64,000 bases of DNA from JANQJA01 sp965267485 (lineage in GTDB: Bacteria > Pseudomonadota > Gammaproteobacteria > Pseudomonadales > Azotimanducaceae), in NCBI GenBank assembly GCA_965267485.1, contig OZ254080.1, positions 1,860,001-1,924,000 of the forward strand. The letters are read 5' to 3'. Made by a program: the position numbers and the translations under genes. This document shows, in pieces, positions 7,529 to 16,950 of this stretch. Within the stretch, counting starts at the first letter, position 1; the number at the start of each line of letters is the position of its first letter. The notes beneath the pieces were generated by a model. That model saw only the letters and a list, made by a program, of their open reading frames with translations. It was not told the DNA's origin and did no database searches.

Positions 7529-9252
7529 CGGTACCCCGGTCGTTGCGGGCGCTCATCGCTGCCTGTGCGCTGATGACTTCAGTGTGCGCGCTGGCAGCCA
7601 CGGCGCCGCCAAACGTGGTGATCATTCTCGTCGATGATGCCGGGTTCATGGATTTCGGCGGCTACGGCGGTGAGGCCAAGACGCCGACCATCGATGCGCT
7701 TGCCGACGAAGGGATCCGGTTCTCGAACTATCACACGTCGCCCCTGTGTGCGCCCTCACGAGCAATGCTGCTCACCGGATTGTCGAATCATCGAGCCGGT
7801 GTGGCGACCATTCCCGAGGTGATCACGGCGGAGCAAGCGGGGCAGCCGGGCTATTCACTGCGATTCGAAGACGGCGTCGAAACGGTCGCGACGAAGCTGA
7901 AGCGGGCGGGCTATCGAACCTATATGACCGGCAAGTGGCATCTCGGCCACGGTCCGGGCGACCTGCCCGTGGACCATGGCTTCGACCGCTCGTTCATTCT
8001 TGACGCGTCAGGCGCAGACAACTTCGAGCAGAAACCCTACATGCCTTACTACGAAACGGCGGACTGGTTCGAGGACGGCGAGCCGGCGACACTGCCGGAG
8101 GATTTCTACTCGAGTGATTTCATCGTCGACAAGATGATCGAGTATCTTGATCAGGGAGACGGCCCGTTCTTCTCCTATCTCGCCTTTCAGGCGATTCACA
8201 TACCGCTCCAGGCACCCACCGAATACATCGAGCGCTATGCCGGTGAGTACGAAGACGGATGGCACACGCTGCGTGAAGCACGGTGGCAACGGGCAAAGGA
8301 GATTGGTCTGATTCCGGCGGAGGCCGGCCTCGCTCCGATGCATGAGTCCATGGATGAGTGGGACTCCCTGAGCGAGTCAGAACGTGCGTACTATGCGAAG
8401 AGCATGCAGGTGAATGCCGCGATGCTGGAGGCGATGGACGCCGCGATCGCACGGCTGGTGGCGTATCTCGAGGCTCGCGACGCCTTCAGCAACACCCTGT
8501 TTTTCATCACATCGGACAATGGCCCCGAGTTCAATGAACCGGCGACTTCCGGGCTGTTTCGGTCCTGGATGTCACAGAACGGCTATACGAGCGAGACGGA
8601 GACACTCGGGGAACCGGGTACAATCGCGCACATCGGGCCCGAGTGGGCGACGGCGGCATCGACGCCGGGACGACTGTTCAAGTTCTACGCCACCGAGGGT
8701 GGGCTGCGGGTCCCATTGATAGTTTCGGGCGCCGGTGTTCGCCAGCGCCCCGGCTTCGAATCAGCGCCCGCGTTCGTCACCGATATTGTGCCAACGGTGC
8801 TCGATGCTGCTGGCGCGGATGCTGGCGGCGTCGATGGTCTGAGCCTCCTGCCACTGCTCGGGGGCGGGGAGGGGCCGGACCCGGATCGCGGTGTGGCGAT
8901 TGAGGTCTCCGGCAATGCCGCCTATTTCAAGTCGGGGCTCAAGCTCTCGAAGCTGACGCTTCCCTACGGTGACGAGCAATGGCGACTCCATGACATCCTG
9001 CAGGATCCGGGCGAGACGCAGGATCTGTCGTTGGAGAGGCCGGAACTGTTCAAGCAGATGCTGGCAGAGTACAACGCGTATGCGGAACAGGTCGGCGTCA
9101 TCGCGCCGCCGCCGGGCTTCAATCCGGTGCAGCAGGTGGCGAGCAATTCCGTTCGCCGTTTGCTCTGGTCCTACCGGAGTACGCTGTTCGCGGTGATGGC
9201 AGCGACGCTGGCACTCGTCTTCGGCGTATTCGTCTGGCGGCGTCGGCGGTAG
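7525..9252 (+). CDS. Secreted/membrane-anchored sulfatase
   Basis: This 575-aa type I sulfatase hydrolyses sulfate esters with a formylglycine nucleophile made from Cys75 in CAPSR (residues 75-79). Metal-site signatures VDDAG, MTGKWHLGHG and TSDNGPEF are present. The N-terminus is a signal peptide (LRALIAACALMTSVCALA) and the C-terminus has a membrane helix (LFAVMAATLALVFGVFVW) before RRRR, so the enzyme is exported and probably anchored facing the periplasm. TTG 7525 is chosen because it overlaps the upstream stop (TTGA), follows AAGGA, and starts exactly at the signal peptide. It is the last gene of the TetR operon. No formylglycine-generating enzyme is in the window. Confidence 0.88.
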   Translation: MTVPRSLRALIAACALMTSVCALAATAPPNVVIILVDDAGFMDFGGYGGEAKTPTIDALADEGIRFSNYHTSPLCAPSRAMLLTGLSNHRAGVATIPEVITAEQAGQPGYSLRFEDGVETVATKLKRAGYRTYMTGKWHLGHGPGDLPVDHGFDRSFILDASGADNFEQKPYMPYYETADWFEDGEPATLPEDFYSSDFIVDKMIEYLDQGDGPFFSYLAFQAIHIPLQAPTEYIERYAGEYEDGWHTLREARWQRAKEIGLIPAEAGLAPMHESMDEWDSLSESERAYYAKSMQVNAAMLEAMDAAIARLVAYLEARDAFSNTLFFITSDNGPEFNEPATSGLFRSWMSQNGYTSETETLGEPGTIAHIGPEWATAASTPGRLFKFYATEGGLRVPLIVSGAGVRQRPGFESAPAFVTDIVPTVLDAAGADAGGVDGLSLLPLLGGGEGPDPDRGVAIEVSGNAAYFKSGLKLSKLTLPYGDEQWRLHDILQDPGETQDLSLERPELFKQMLAEYNAYAEQVGVIAPPPGFNPVQQVASNSVRRLLWSYRSTLFAVMAATLALVFGVFVWRRRR

Positions 9253-9283
9253 ACCCGCGCGACGCCCTGCCGGTGTCGTCAGG

Positions 9284-9416
9284 CTGAGAGGTCGACCTTC
9301 TCGGGCACCGCTTTGCCAAGCATCTTGTTGCAGATCTCCAAGTACTTCCTTTCTGCGATACGCGACCATAGAGGGACGTGGCCGGCCGAAGCTTCCAGTC
9401 CCACTTTCGATGATTC
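9284..9416 (-). pseudogene. GST C-terminal remnant
   Basis: On the minus strand this stretch reads IAERKYLEICNKMLGKAV, then PEKVDLSA and a stop. That closely matches the last residues of the intact GST at 11009 (LEVCNKILGKAIPERVDLS). No GST N-terminal domain precedes it; the upstream sequence runs into the low-GC acyltransferase region. It is best read as what remains of a GST gene deleted when that region was inserted. The rest of 9253-9628 holds no gene that I can see. Confidence 0.65.
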
Positions 9417-9529
9417 ACGACAGATGGCTACTGTATTGCCACTAGGGTAGGATTACTATCCGACACGGGGCGTTTCCTAACGACCCGAGTGGAATAAGCG
9501 GTTCAGGCCATAGCGCGAAGCGCGCAGGC

Positions 9530-9548
9530 GGTGGTTTGTTTAACCACC
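9530..9548. other. Hairpin at the acyltransferase island edge
   Basis: GGTGGTT and AACCACC form a perfect 7-bp stem around a 5-base loop. It lies about 80 bp before the acyltransferase start, at the left boundary of the atypical region. It has no T-tract of the terminator kind. A recombination or mRNA-structure role is possible but not shown. Confidence 0.35.
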
Positions 9549-9628
9549 TTCGCATCTACCAAGCGAAGAGACTGTTGCTATGCGACGAAGATGACCGCTC
9601 GATTGCTTTACGGGATTCTAAAGTAACA

Positions 9629-10771
9629 GTGTCTGAATCGATATCAAACAAACTCGACGCGTTGACGTCGCTTAGAGCGTTTGCTGCTGGTGCGATCGTC
9701 ATCTTTCACATGGGTGGCGTGGGGTTCCTTCCAATAGGTACTCACCCTGAACTGGCGAATGGCGTGAGTTTCTTCTTCGTGCTTTCTGGCTTCATCTTGA
9801 CGTACAACTACCCGAGTCTAAAAGGCAGGGTTGGAGACTACTACCTTAAGCGTATCGCCCGGATCTGGCCTCTCCATCTCACAACGATTGCCTTGATCGT
9901 GTTTTTGGTACCGAGCTATGCAACATGGATTCTCAGAAATCCTGATGCCGCGATCGCAAACGTTCTGCTTCTTCAATCATGGACTGCGGATAAGGCCTTT
10001 ACGAGTAGTCTGAACGGAGTCTCATGGTCCATATCAACTGAGATGTTCTTCTATCTCTTGTTCCCGCTGTTGTTGGTCGTGCGACGCTTCTGGATTGTAG
10101 TTCTGGCCGTTGCAGCAATTACCTCAGCAGGTTTGTACTGGGTTGAAGCCAACATTGATCGTTTTGACAACATTCATCCTCTTGTCTTGCACTTCCCACC
10201 GCTTCGTCTGTTTGAATTCGTTGTGGGCATGTGGGCCGCGAAGATATTTCGGGATCGACATTCGGTGGGTGCATCTACACGGTCGAATCTGTTGCGAAAC
10301 GGCCTGCTGGAGGTGGCGGCGATTGGATTAGTGGTTGCGAGTGTAGTTGCGCTGGGGCTGATTCGGCCACAGCTGGGGGCTGTTGGTCTAAAGGCCACGG
10401 CATTATGGTTGACGCAATCTGGTTCAGTAATGGTGTTCGCAGCTTCCATCTACGTCTTTGCAATTGGTTCGGGATTCGTCAGTAGACTTCTCCACGCGCG
10501 CTTTTTGGTTCTCCTCGGTGAGATCAGCTTTGCGACCTATATGTTGCACCAAATCTTCATCAAATACGCTCGGGTTACAGACCTCGAGTCAAAATTCGGT
10601 GAGTTGGGAGTCGCGGTAGCGATCATCTTCGCCAGCTATATGGGATCTTACGTCCTATGGGTCGCAATCGAGACGCCAGCCCGTAGAGGAATTGTTGCTC
10701 TGGCCAGAGCCGCGAAGGGGCGAGTGACCCGAGATGCACCGAGTCCCAACGAGGGTCCGCTACCAGGGTGA
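9629..10771 (+). CDS. Membrane acyltransferase 3 family protein, likely horizontally acquired
   Basis: This 380-aa integral membrane protein resembles the OafA/acyltransferase-3 family, which transfers acyl groups to surface polysaccharides or lipids. Signatures are LTSLRAFAAGAIVIFH (the family R/H motif near residue 10-25), FFFVLSGFILTY, YYLKRIARIWPLH and about ten membrane helices. GTG 9629 is chosen because the conserved N-terminus starts just after it; the open frame extends to a TTG at 9536 without family similarity. Base and codon use differ clearly from the neighbours (more A/T, codons such as tta, aga and cta), and it sits between a GST fragment and an intact GST. Transfer into the region is likely. 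Confidence 0.85.
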   Translation: MSESISNKLDALTSLRAFAAGAIVIFHMGGVGFLPIGTHPELANGVSFFFVLSGFILTYNYPSLKGRVGDYYLKRIARIWPLHLTTIALIVFLVPSYATWILRNPDAAIANVLLLQSWTADKAFTSSLNGVSWSISTEMFFYLLFPLLLVVRRFWIVVLAVAAITSAGLYWVEANIDRFDNIHPLVLHFPPLRLFEFVVGMWAAKIFRDRHSVGASTRSNLLRNGLLEVAAIGLVVASVVALGLIRPQLGAVGLKATALWLTQSGSVMVFAASIYVFAIGSGFVSRLLHARFLVLLGEISFATYMLHQIFIKYARVTDLESKFGELGVAVAIIFASYMGSYVLWVAIETPARRGIVALARAAKGRVTRDAPSPNEGPLPG

Positions 10772-11008
10772 ACGAATCGGCAAGCAGTTTTAACGAACCG
10801 TTCAATCAATGATCCGCATGCCCTTTCCGAAACTGAAAGATTGTGCAACGTGCCTCTTGCCCCGATCGAGAGTGAAAGGATGATTGCGCCGTAGCGCAGC
10901 TACCTCCCATTTCATTCCCATGTTTCGCTTCAGGAGCTATGGCGCCGGTTGGCCGTATGTCTGTTGCTGTCATCGAGGTGCGACTAGCCTGAACCCGTGC
11001 CTTTTGCG

Positions 11009-11704
11009 TCAGATCGAAAGGTCGACCCTTTCCGGGATCGCCTTGCCGAGGATCTTGTTGCAGACCTCGAGGCTCTCGGCAAAGCCGGTGTGTGCCTTGA
11101 TCGCCTCCGTATGGGCAGCGAGCGAGGGCCACCTTGAAGCGTCGATCGGCAGTGTGACGAGGCTGAGCTGCGCCATCTGGGTCCCAACGGCAATATCTGC
11201 CAGCGTGAACGAGTCGCCGACGAAATATTCCCGGCCATCGAGCGCGCGCTCCAGATAGTCGAACCGAACAGGAAGGATTTCGTTGAAGCCCTTGCGGGCG
11301 GCGTCGAGATCGGAATCCTTGCCCGCCATCCGGGGGAACAGGATGGGCCGGAATACGTGCATACCGACGGCGCCTGCCAGTTCCGTATCGGCATACTCCT
11401 CGATCCACGCGACCCGGCCGGCATCGAAATCCGAAGCCCCGTAGAGGCCGGCGTTCAGCTTGCGATCGAGATAAAGGCAGATGGCGGACGAGTCTGCAAT
11501 CGTGCCCGGAATGCCTTCTTCGCCCACGGTGCGATCCCGCAGCACCGGGATTCGTCTGGCGGGACTGATCTCAAGGAACCAGTCCGGCATTGCCATGATG
11601 TTGATCATCTCGAGGTCGTAGTCCGCGCCCTGATCTTTCAGAACGACTTCGACCTTGCGGACAAAGGGTGAAACTGGCGTACCGTAGACGACAAAGTCAG
11701 CCAT
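11009..11704 (-). CDS. Glutathione S-transferase
   Basis: This 231-aa GST has an N-terminal thioredoxin-fold domain (VVYGTPVSPFVRKVEVVLKDQGADYDLE), the SPARRIPVL cis-proline region and a helical C-terminal domain (DSFTLADIAVGTQM), all at normal family length. Ser in PVSPF is the likely glutathione-activating residue. It diverges from the DsbA-like gene at 11806 with the palindrome 11765-11779 between them, 60 bp upstream of this start. The remnant at 9284 is its closest relative in the window. Confidence 0.88.
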   Translation of the reverse strand: MADFVVYGTPVSPFVRKVEVVLKDQGADYDLEMINIMAMPDWFLEISPARRIPVLRDRTVGEEGIPGTIADSSAICLYLDRKLNAGLYGASDFDAGRVAWIEEYADTELAGAVGMHVFRPILFPRMAGKDSDLDAARKGFNEILPVRFDYLERALDGREYFVGDSFTLADIAVGTQMAQLSLVTLPIDASRWPSLAAHTEAIKAHTGFAESLEVCNKILGKAIPERVDLSI

Positions 11705-11764
11705 GATCTCGATTACTCCCGGTCAGATTGAAAAGTGGTGCACAAGCATAACCCGCCCGTGTTT

Positions 11765-11779
11765 TAATGTAATCCATTA
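11765..11779. promoter_or_regulatory. Predicted TetR operator, TAATG-N5-CATTA copy 3
   Basis: TAATGTAATCCATTA keeps the TAATG and CATTA arms but differs in the spacer-flanking bases. It lies between the divergent GST (start 11704) and DsbA-like gene (start 11806), 26 bp from the latter. It is the weakest of the five in its inner bases. Confidence 0.55.
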
Positions 11780-11805
11780 GAAATGCAAAGAGGGAGTTAA
11801 GACAC

Positions 11806-12459
11806 ATGACGCTCGAAATTGATGTCTTCTGGTCGTTCCGCAGTCCGTGGTCGTACCTGGCAACACCGCGGCTTGCCGCGTGGCAGCGTGAGTACGACCT
11901 GCGGGTCGTCTTTCGGCCTGTGTATCCCATCGCCGTGCGCACACCGGAGTTCTTTCAGTCAGTGCATCCGCAATGGTTTCCGTACTTCATGAAAGATGTG
12001 CATCGCGTTGCGGAGTTTCTTGACCTTCCTTTCCAGTGGGCGAACCCTGATCCGATCGTCTCGAGTCGTGGTGATGACGGCCGACCGGTGATCGCTGAAG
12101 AACAACCCTACATCCGCCGGCTGACCCGGCTCGGCGTTCTGGCTGAGGAGTCGGGGCACGGCATTGAGTTTGCCGACGAAGTATCGAGACTGATCTGGAC
12201 CACGCCGGGCTGGAACGAGGGCGAGCACCTTGCGGACGCGACGGCGCGGGCGGGCCTCGATCTCGCCGACCTGGATGCACGGGCGGAGGCAGAAGATGAA
12301 CGTCTTGAAGCCGAGATCGCCCGGAACGAGGCTGATCACGCCGAAGCCGGACACTGGGGGGTGCCGACGACCGCATTCAGGGGCGAGCCCTTCTTCGGCC
12401 AGGATCGCCTTGACGTGCTGCTCTGGCGACTCGAGCAGAACGGCCTTCAGCGCCGCTAG
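11806..12459 (+). CDS. DsbA-family 2-hydroxychromene-2-carboxylate isomerase-like protein
   Basis: This 217-aa single-domain thioredoxin-like protein begins EIDVFWSFRSPWSYLATPRL. That is the HCCA/GST-kappa signature with Ser at the active position instead of the Cys of oxidoreductases. It ends with GHWGVPTTAFRGEPFFGQDRL, the family C-terminal motif. It likely catalyses a glutathione-dependent isomerisation or conjugation. First gene of a run (GST 12496, DUF1330-like 13557, sulfatase 14037) on the same strand, 26 bp after palindrome copy 3. Confidence 0.82.
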   Translation: MTLEIDVFWSFRSPWSYLATPRLAAWQREYDLRVVFRPVYPIAVRTPEFFQSVHPQWFPYFMKDVHRVAEFLDLPFQWANPDPIVSSRGDDGRPVIAEEQPYIRRLTRLGVLAEESGHGIEFADEVSRLIWTTPGWNEGEHLADATARAGLDLADLDARAEAEDERLEAEIARNEADHAEAGHWGVPTTAFRGEPFFGQDRLDVLLWRLEQNGLQRR

Positions 12460-12495
12460 CCCGCTATGTAACGACCTGCGACAGGAGGAATGAAA

Positions 12496-13542
12496 ATGAC
12501 CGATGATCGATTGCCGCTCCGGGGCTCACCCGGGTCGCCGTATACACGAAAGATGCTGGCGGTACTGCGTTATCGCAGGATTCGCTATCGATTTCTCCAG
12601 GCGGAAGACCCGGCGTTGCCCAAGCCCAAGGTTGGGCTGATTCCGGTGTTCTACTTTCCGGATGACAATGGGGAACTGGTGGCCGAGGTCGACAGCACAC
12701 CGATCATCCGTCGCCTTGAGGATGAGTACCCGGGGAGATCCATTATTCCGGGCGAGCCCGCCATCGCGTTTATCAACGCACTGCTCGAGGACTACGGTGA
12801 CGAGTGGCTGACGAAAGCCATGTTTCATTATCGGTGGTACTACGCGGACGACATCGAGATGGCGGGATCCATCCTGCCTCATTACGCTGACGTCTCGCAG
12901 CCTGATGAACTGATGGCGAAGATGAAGGGGATTTTCTCCGAGCGGCAGATCAGCAGGCTGTATGTCGTTGGTTCCAATGACGTCACGGCACCGGTGATCG
13001 AAGACAGCTACGTACGCTTCATGGCGGCGCTGAACGAACACCTGAAACTGATGCCATTCCTGATGGGAAAACGGCCCGGGTCGGCGGACTTCGCCTGGTA
13101 TGGCCAACTCACCCAGCTAACGCAGTTCGATCCGACGCCGGCGAAAATTGCGGCTTCGCGCTTCCCGCGAGTCCATGCCTGGGTCAGCAAGATGGAAGAC
13201 CAGTGTGGGCTCGAGCCATCTGCCGATGACTTCGTCACGGCCGACGACTTCCCGCCGACGCTGACAGCAATCCTCCAAGAGGTCGGGCGGACCTACGTGC
13301 CGGTGATGCTCGCCAACCTCGCGGCAATCGAATCGGGCGCCGAGGAGGTCTCCGCGGTCGTCGAGGGCAAGCCCTGGACGCAGCCGCCGTTCCCGTACCA
13401 GGCCAAGTGTCTGCAATCGATTCGAATGGACTACGCCCGGCTCGATGCCGACGACCGCCAGCGTGTGGATGAACTGATTGCCGGCACCGGGTGTGAGCAG
13501 CTTCTCGCTAAACCGGCGAACGCGAACGGCAGCAGCAACTGA
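12496..13542 (+). CDS. Long-form glutathione S-transferase with C-terminal extension
   Basis: This 348-aa protein starts with a GST thioredoxin fold (GSPGSPYTRKMLAVLRYRRI, then VDSTPIIRRLEDEYP) but is about 100-120 residues longer than a normal GST. It carries the motif LEDYGDEWLTKAMFHYRW (about residue 95-112) and a C-terminal GKPWTQPPFPYQAKCLQ block. Both are shared with the GST at 58191 and, in weaker form, with those at 15724, 22187 and 27685. ATG 12496 is preferred over 12490 because AGGAGG then has a 7-bp spacing. Substrate unknown. Confidence 0.85.
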   Translation: MTDDRLPLRGSPGSPYTRKMLAVLRYRRIRYRFLQAEDPALPKPKVGLIPVFYFPDDNGELVAEVDSTPIIRRLEDEYPGRSIIPGEPAIAFINALLEDYGDEWLTKAMFHYRWYYADDIEMAGSILPHYADVSQPDELMAKMKGIFSERQISRLYVVGSNDVTAPVIEDSYVRFMAALNEHLKLMPFLMGKRPGSADFAWYGQLTQLTQFDPTPAKIAASRFPRVHAWVSKMEDQCGLEPSADDFVTADDFPPTLTAILQEVGRTYVPVMLANLAAIESGAEEVSAVVEGKPWTQPPFPYQAKCLQSIRMDYARLDADDRQRVDELIAGTGCEQLLAKPANANGSSN

Positions 13543-13556
13543 ACGCAGGAGGGTCT

Positions 13557-13997
13557 ATGGAAGTCATTAACAAGGTGGTACCAGACGAAGCGCAGATGAA
13601 GGGGTTCATGGAGCCCGGTCACGATGGGCCGATCTACATGCTGAACCTGCTGAAGTTCAGGGAAGAGGCCGAGTATCCGGATGGTCGTGAGACTGACCTG
13701 ACAGGGGAAGAAGCCTATGCACTCTACAGTGCAGAGGTAGGCGAGCACCTCGCTCGCGTGGGCGGCGCTGCCCTGTTCTCGGCAAGGGTCGAACGGCTGA
13801 TGCTTGGCGAGGTGGAAGAACTCTGGGACAGGGCGGCCATCGCCATGTATCCGTCCCGTACCGCGATGATGGAGATGATGAGTTCAAAGGACTATCAGGC
13901 ATCGGCGGTGCACAGGGCGGCGGGCCTGGCGGGTCAGCTCAACATCGAACTGGTAGAGCCTGTAGGCCGCTGGATCATGGCGCAACAGAACACGTAG
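13557..13997 (+). CDS. DUF1330-like dimeric alpha/beta-barrel protein
   Basis: This 146-aa soluble protein has the pattern IYMLNLLKFREEAEYPDGRE, then YALYSAEVGEHLARVGG and MYPSRTAMMEMMSSKDYQ, as in DUF1330/NIPSNAP-like ferredoxin-fold barrels. Proteins of this kind are often small cofactor-less enzymes or binding proteins. ATG follows a GCAGGAGGG ribosome-binding site. It sits between a GST and a sulfatase in the operon controlled from 11765. The membrane protein at 5799 has a similar domain. Precise reaction unknown. Confidence 0.75.
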   Translation: MEVINKVVPDEAQMKGFMEPGHDGPIYMLNLLKFREEAEYPDGRETDLTGEEAYALYSAEVGEHLARVGGAALFSARVERLMLGEVEELWDRAAIAMYPSRTAMMEMMSSKDYQASAVHRAAGLAGQLNIELVEPVGRWIMAQQNT

Positions 13998-14036
13998 CTG
14001 TGTGCCGGCGTTGAAACTGACGAGAAGGGGGAAGAG

Positions 14037-15695
14037 ATGAGGTGGATTGCGGGCAGCTTGTTGGGGGTGCTCCTGCTGTTTGGCGCCGGGTGGATGTTCA
14101 GGGCCGAGATAGCGCTGTTTGGTATCAACCTGATGACGTCATCGCAGCGGGAAGTGGGGCCGACGCAAGAGATTGTCTGGTCGACAGGTACGGATCCGGA
14201 AGGGCGTGCCCCGGGGCAACGGCCGCCCAACATCATTCTGATACTGGCCGATGATCTTGGGTGGAACGATGTCTCCATGAACGGCCCGAACCCCACGACA
14301 CAGACGCCGAACATCGATGCGCTCGCCGCCGAAGGCGTGACCTTCTCCCAGGGTTACGCCGCGAACGGAACCTGCGCTCCCTCGCGGGCGGCCCTGATGT
14401 CCGGGCGCTATGGTACCCGCTTCGGCTTTGAATTTACGCCGACGCCAGCGGGCTTCATGCCGATTGTTGCGTTGGTCAGCGGCACCCGGGATCGGCCGCT
14501 GGCACCACCCGGCATACCGAATACCGAGGAAGCGAACCTGAGTTTCGCCGAAATGGGCATGCCGCCATCGGAGATCACGCTGGCCGAACTCCTTTCGGAG
14601 CAGGGCTACCACACCGTGCATATCGGCAAGTGGCATCTGGGTAATGCGAACGGCATGGCCGCTCATGACCAGGGGTTCGATGAGAGCCTGTTAATGGCGA
14701 GCGGCCTGTATGGACGACTTGATGACGAGAATGTGATCCAGGCGAGGCAGGACTTCGACCCGATTGATCGCTTCCTCTGGGCCTCGATGGGGTTTGCTGC
14801 CAGCTTTAACGGTGGGCCGCTGTTCGAACCCGGTGGCTACCTGACCGATTACTACACTGACGAAGCCGTCAAGGTGATCGAGGCCAACAAGGATCGACCG
14901 TTCTTCCTCTACCTCGCACACTGGGCCCCGCACACGCCATTGCAGGCTACGCGCGAGGACTATGAGGCGTTGTCCGATATCGAACTGCATCGTGAGCGCG
15001 TCTATGCCGCGATGATTCGCTCCCTCGACCGCGGCGTCGGTCGCGTCATGGATACCCTGGAGGCCAACGGTCTCGATGAGAACACACTCGTGATGTTTAC
15101 TTCTGACAATGGTGCGGCCGGGTACCTCGGGCTCCCTGATGTGAATGATCCCTACCGGGGCTGGAAGATCACATTGTTCGAAGGTGGTATCCGCGTGCCG
15201 TATCTGGCGCGCTGGCCCGCGAAGTTACCGGCGGGTGAAACGTACGATGCTCCCGTTCATCACTTCGACATGTATGCAACGGCCGCTGCTGCGGCAGGTG
15301 CCGCGTTACCGGCCGATCGAGTCATGGATGGTGTTGATCTGACGCCCTATGTCACTGGCGTCGATACGACGCAGGCGCCCCACAAGTACCTCTTCTTTCG
15401 CAGCGGTGCGGCCCAGGCGGTTCGTGATGAACGCTGGAAGCTGATGGTGAGTGCGCCGCCGGGCGGGCCGCGAAAGGAGTGGCTGTTCGACCTGACTGCT
15501 GGCGATGCAGACTGGACCGATCAGTTGGCCGCCAATCCAGAGGTCGCAGACCGGTTGCGTGGCGTGCTCGAGGATCACAACAGTGAACAGGCTGAACCAC
15601 TCTGGCCCTGGACAAGCACTTCGGCGCAGAACGTCGACCGCGATCTCTCGCAGGAAGACCAGCCCGGCGACGAGTTCGCGTACTGGAGCAACTAG
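14037..15695 (+). CDS. Membrane-anchored sulfatase
   Basis: This 552-aa type I sulfatase has the formylglycine motif CAPSR at residues 113-117, metal ligands in LADDLGWND, VHIGKWHLGN and TSDNGAAGY, and the usual C-terminal strand domain. An uncleaved or lipophilic N-terminal helix (RWIAGSLLGVLLLFGAGWMF) places it in the envelope. The start follows GAGAAGGGGG. It is the last gene of the DsbA-GST-DUF1330-sulfatase run. Active enzyme would need a formylglycine-generating enzyme encoded elsewhere. Confidence 0.88.
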   Translation: MRWIAGSLLGVLLLFGAGWMFRAEIALFGINLMTSSQREVGPTQEIVWSTGTDPEGRAPGQRPPNIILILADDLGWNDVSMNGPNPTTQTPNIDALAAEGVTFSQGYAANGTCAPSRAALMSGRYGTRFGFEFTPTPAGFMPIVALVSGTRDRPLAPPGIPNTEEANLSFAEMGMPPSEITLAELLSEQGYHTVHIGKWHLGNANGMAAHDQGFDESLLMASGLYGRLDDENVIQARQDFDPIDRFLWASMGFAASFNGGPLFEPGGYLTDYYTDEAVKVIEANKDRPFFLYLAHWAPHTPLQATREDYEALSDIELHRERVYAAMIRSLDRGVGRVMDTLEANGLDENTLVMFTSDNGAAGYLGLPDVNDPYRGWKITLFEGGIRVPYLARWPAKLPAGETYDAPVHHFDMYATAAAAAGAALPADRVMDGVDLTPYVTGVDTTQAPHKYLFFRSGAAQAVRDERWKLMVSAPPGGPRKEWLFDLTAGDADWTDQLAANPEVADRLRGVLEDHNSEQAEPLWPWTSTSAQNVDRDLSQEDQPGDEFAYWSN

Positions 15696-15723
15696 CAGAC
15701 CAAGCCGCGCTGGGGCCGTAACG

Positions 15724-16716
15724 TCAGCCAAAACTCTCCAGCAATGCCAGCGTGGCCAGCCAGTCACGAATGGATTGCTGGTCCGGTTCCGGCAGTGCAC
15801 TGATCTCGCGGCGAATCATTGCGCGCGACTGCTCGGGATAGGGGCGCGTCAGGTAGCTGACATCCTCGCCGAAGGTTTCGACGTGGAACGCCTTTGCGCC
15901 GGCATCGAGCGCTGCCTGATTTCCCAGCACGAAGGGCTGGTAAGTCGTCTTCATTTCCTCCAGCACCAGTGATGCGAAGCGCGTAGTTTCGGGGAACGAC
16001 GGGAGTTCGCCCGTGCCGTCCCAGTCGTCAGCGCCGGATTCGGCCCATGCGATGACGCGACTGTAAGGCTGCATCTGCGCCTTCGGTGTTGGATCCGTCA
16101 GGGTGTGTGCCCGCAGCCCGCCGAGCACGATACAGTCGAGAGCCGTGGGCCGGTCGCCGAGCAGGTAGCGAGTCTCTGCGAGCTGCGCTTCGGCGGCGGC
16201 CATGATCCGATGGTATTCGTCTTCGGCTGCGCGCTGCTGGTGCTCGCTGTCTGTGCCGGTCGCCCGACACGCACGCGGACCCCAGGCGCGGACACGTGCC
16301 GCGGCTTCGGCGTTGCCGCCCGCCATGCGCTCTGATGCAAAGCGTGCGCTCTCTTCGTAGTGCCAGCGATAGTGCACCATCGTACGCGCGATCCATTCGT
16401 CGAAGTATTCTTCGATGATCTGGACGAGTACACCGAGCTTGCCCGCCGGAAAGAGGCGACGATTCGGGAACCGGCTGTCGAGCAGGCGAATCAGTGGCGT
16501 GGTATCCGCAATCATCCAGTTCTCGGGCGTGTGGAGGACGGGCACCTGGTGCGTGCCTGAGCGCTGTTCAATCTCCGGGGCAACGTCCGGCGATTTGGCT
16601 CGCAGCTCGAACTCGGCGTTGTAAAAGCGCATCGCCGCTTCGAGTTTGCGTGTGAAGTACGACAGTTCACCGCCGTAAATGATGTATCGGTTTGAGTCTG
16701 GCTTCGGCTGGGTCAT
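15724..16716 (-). CDS. Long-form glutathione S-transferase
   Basis: This 330-aa GST has an N-terminal domain beginning YIIYGGELSYFTRKLEAAMR and DTTPLIRLLDSRFP. It carries the shared IEEYFDEWIARTMVHYRW motif and a C-terminal extension (YQPFVLGNQAALDAGAKAF, then TRPYPEQSRAMI) as in the paralogues at 12496 and 58191. ATG 16716 follows GAGAGGGAA and lies 25 bp from palindrome copy 4, so it is a predicted member of the TetR regulon. It converges with the sulfatase at 14037. Confidence 0.82.
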   Translation of the reverse strand: MTQPKPDSNRYIIYGGELSYFTRKLEAAMRFYNAEFELRAKSPDVAPEIEQRSGTHQVPVLHTPENWMIADTTPLIRLLDSRFPNRRLFPAGKLGVLVQIIEEYFDEWIARTMVHYRWHYEESARFASERMAGGNAEAAARVRAWGPRACRATGTDSEHQQRAAEDEYHRIMAAAEAQLAETRYLLGDRPTALDCIVLGGLRAHTLTDPTPKAQMQPYSRVIAWAESGADDWDGTGELPSFPETTRFASLVLEEMKTTYQPFVLGNQAALDAGAKAFHVETFGEDVSYLTRPYPEQSRAMIRREISALPEPDQQSIRDWLATLALLESFG

Positions 16717-16741
16717 CGACGGTTCCCTCTCGCTCTCGGTG

Positions 16742-16756
16742 TAATGATAGTCATTA
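16742..16756. promoter_or_regulatory. Predicted TetR operator, TAATG-N5-CATTA copy 4
   Basis: TAATGATAGTCATTA is a perfect TAATGA/TCATTA inverted repeat, identical over all 15 bases to the copy at 17911. It lies 25 bp upstream of the GST start at 16716. The rest of 16757-16950 has no gene. Confidence 0.7.
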
Positions 16757-16950
16757 GGCTCTGGGGGCGCTACCATGGTCGGGCCAGCGGAAGAAGAATG
16801 TGCGGCGGGTTCGAGCCCTGACGTTGGTACGACGGCACCGGCATGACCTACGACAGCATCGTCATTGGAACCCGGCCCCGGACGCCTGCAACGCCCTCTG
16901 TCCGCTGCAGACCCTTTGAACACGCCCGATGAACAGGCGCCGTTGACAAC

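Noticed and set aside
13557..13575. GTCATTAAC as a sixth operator
   Set aside because: Only a half-site and inside a coding region.
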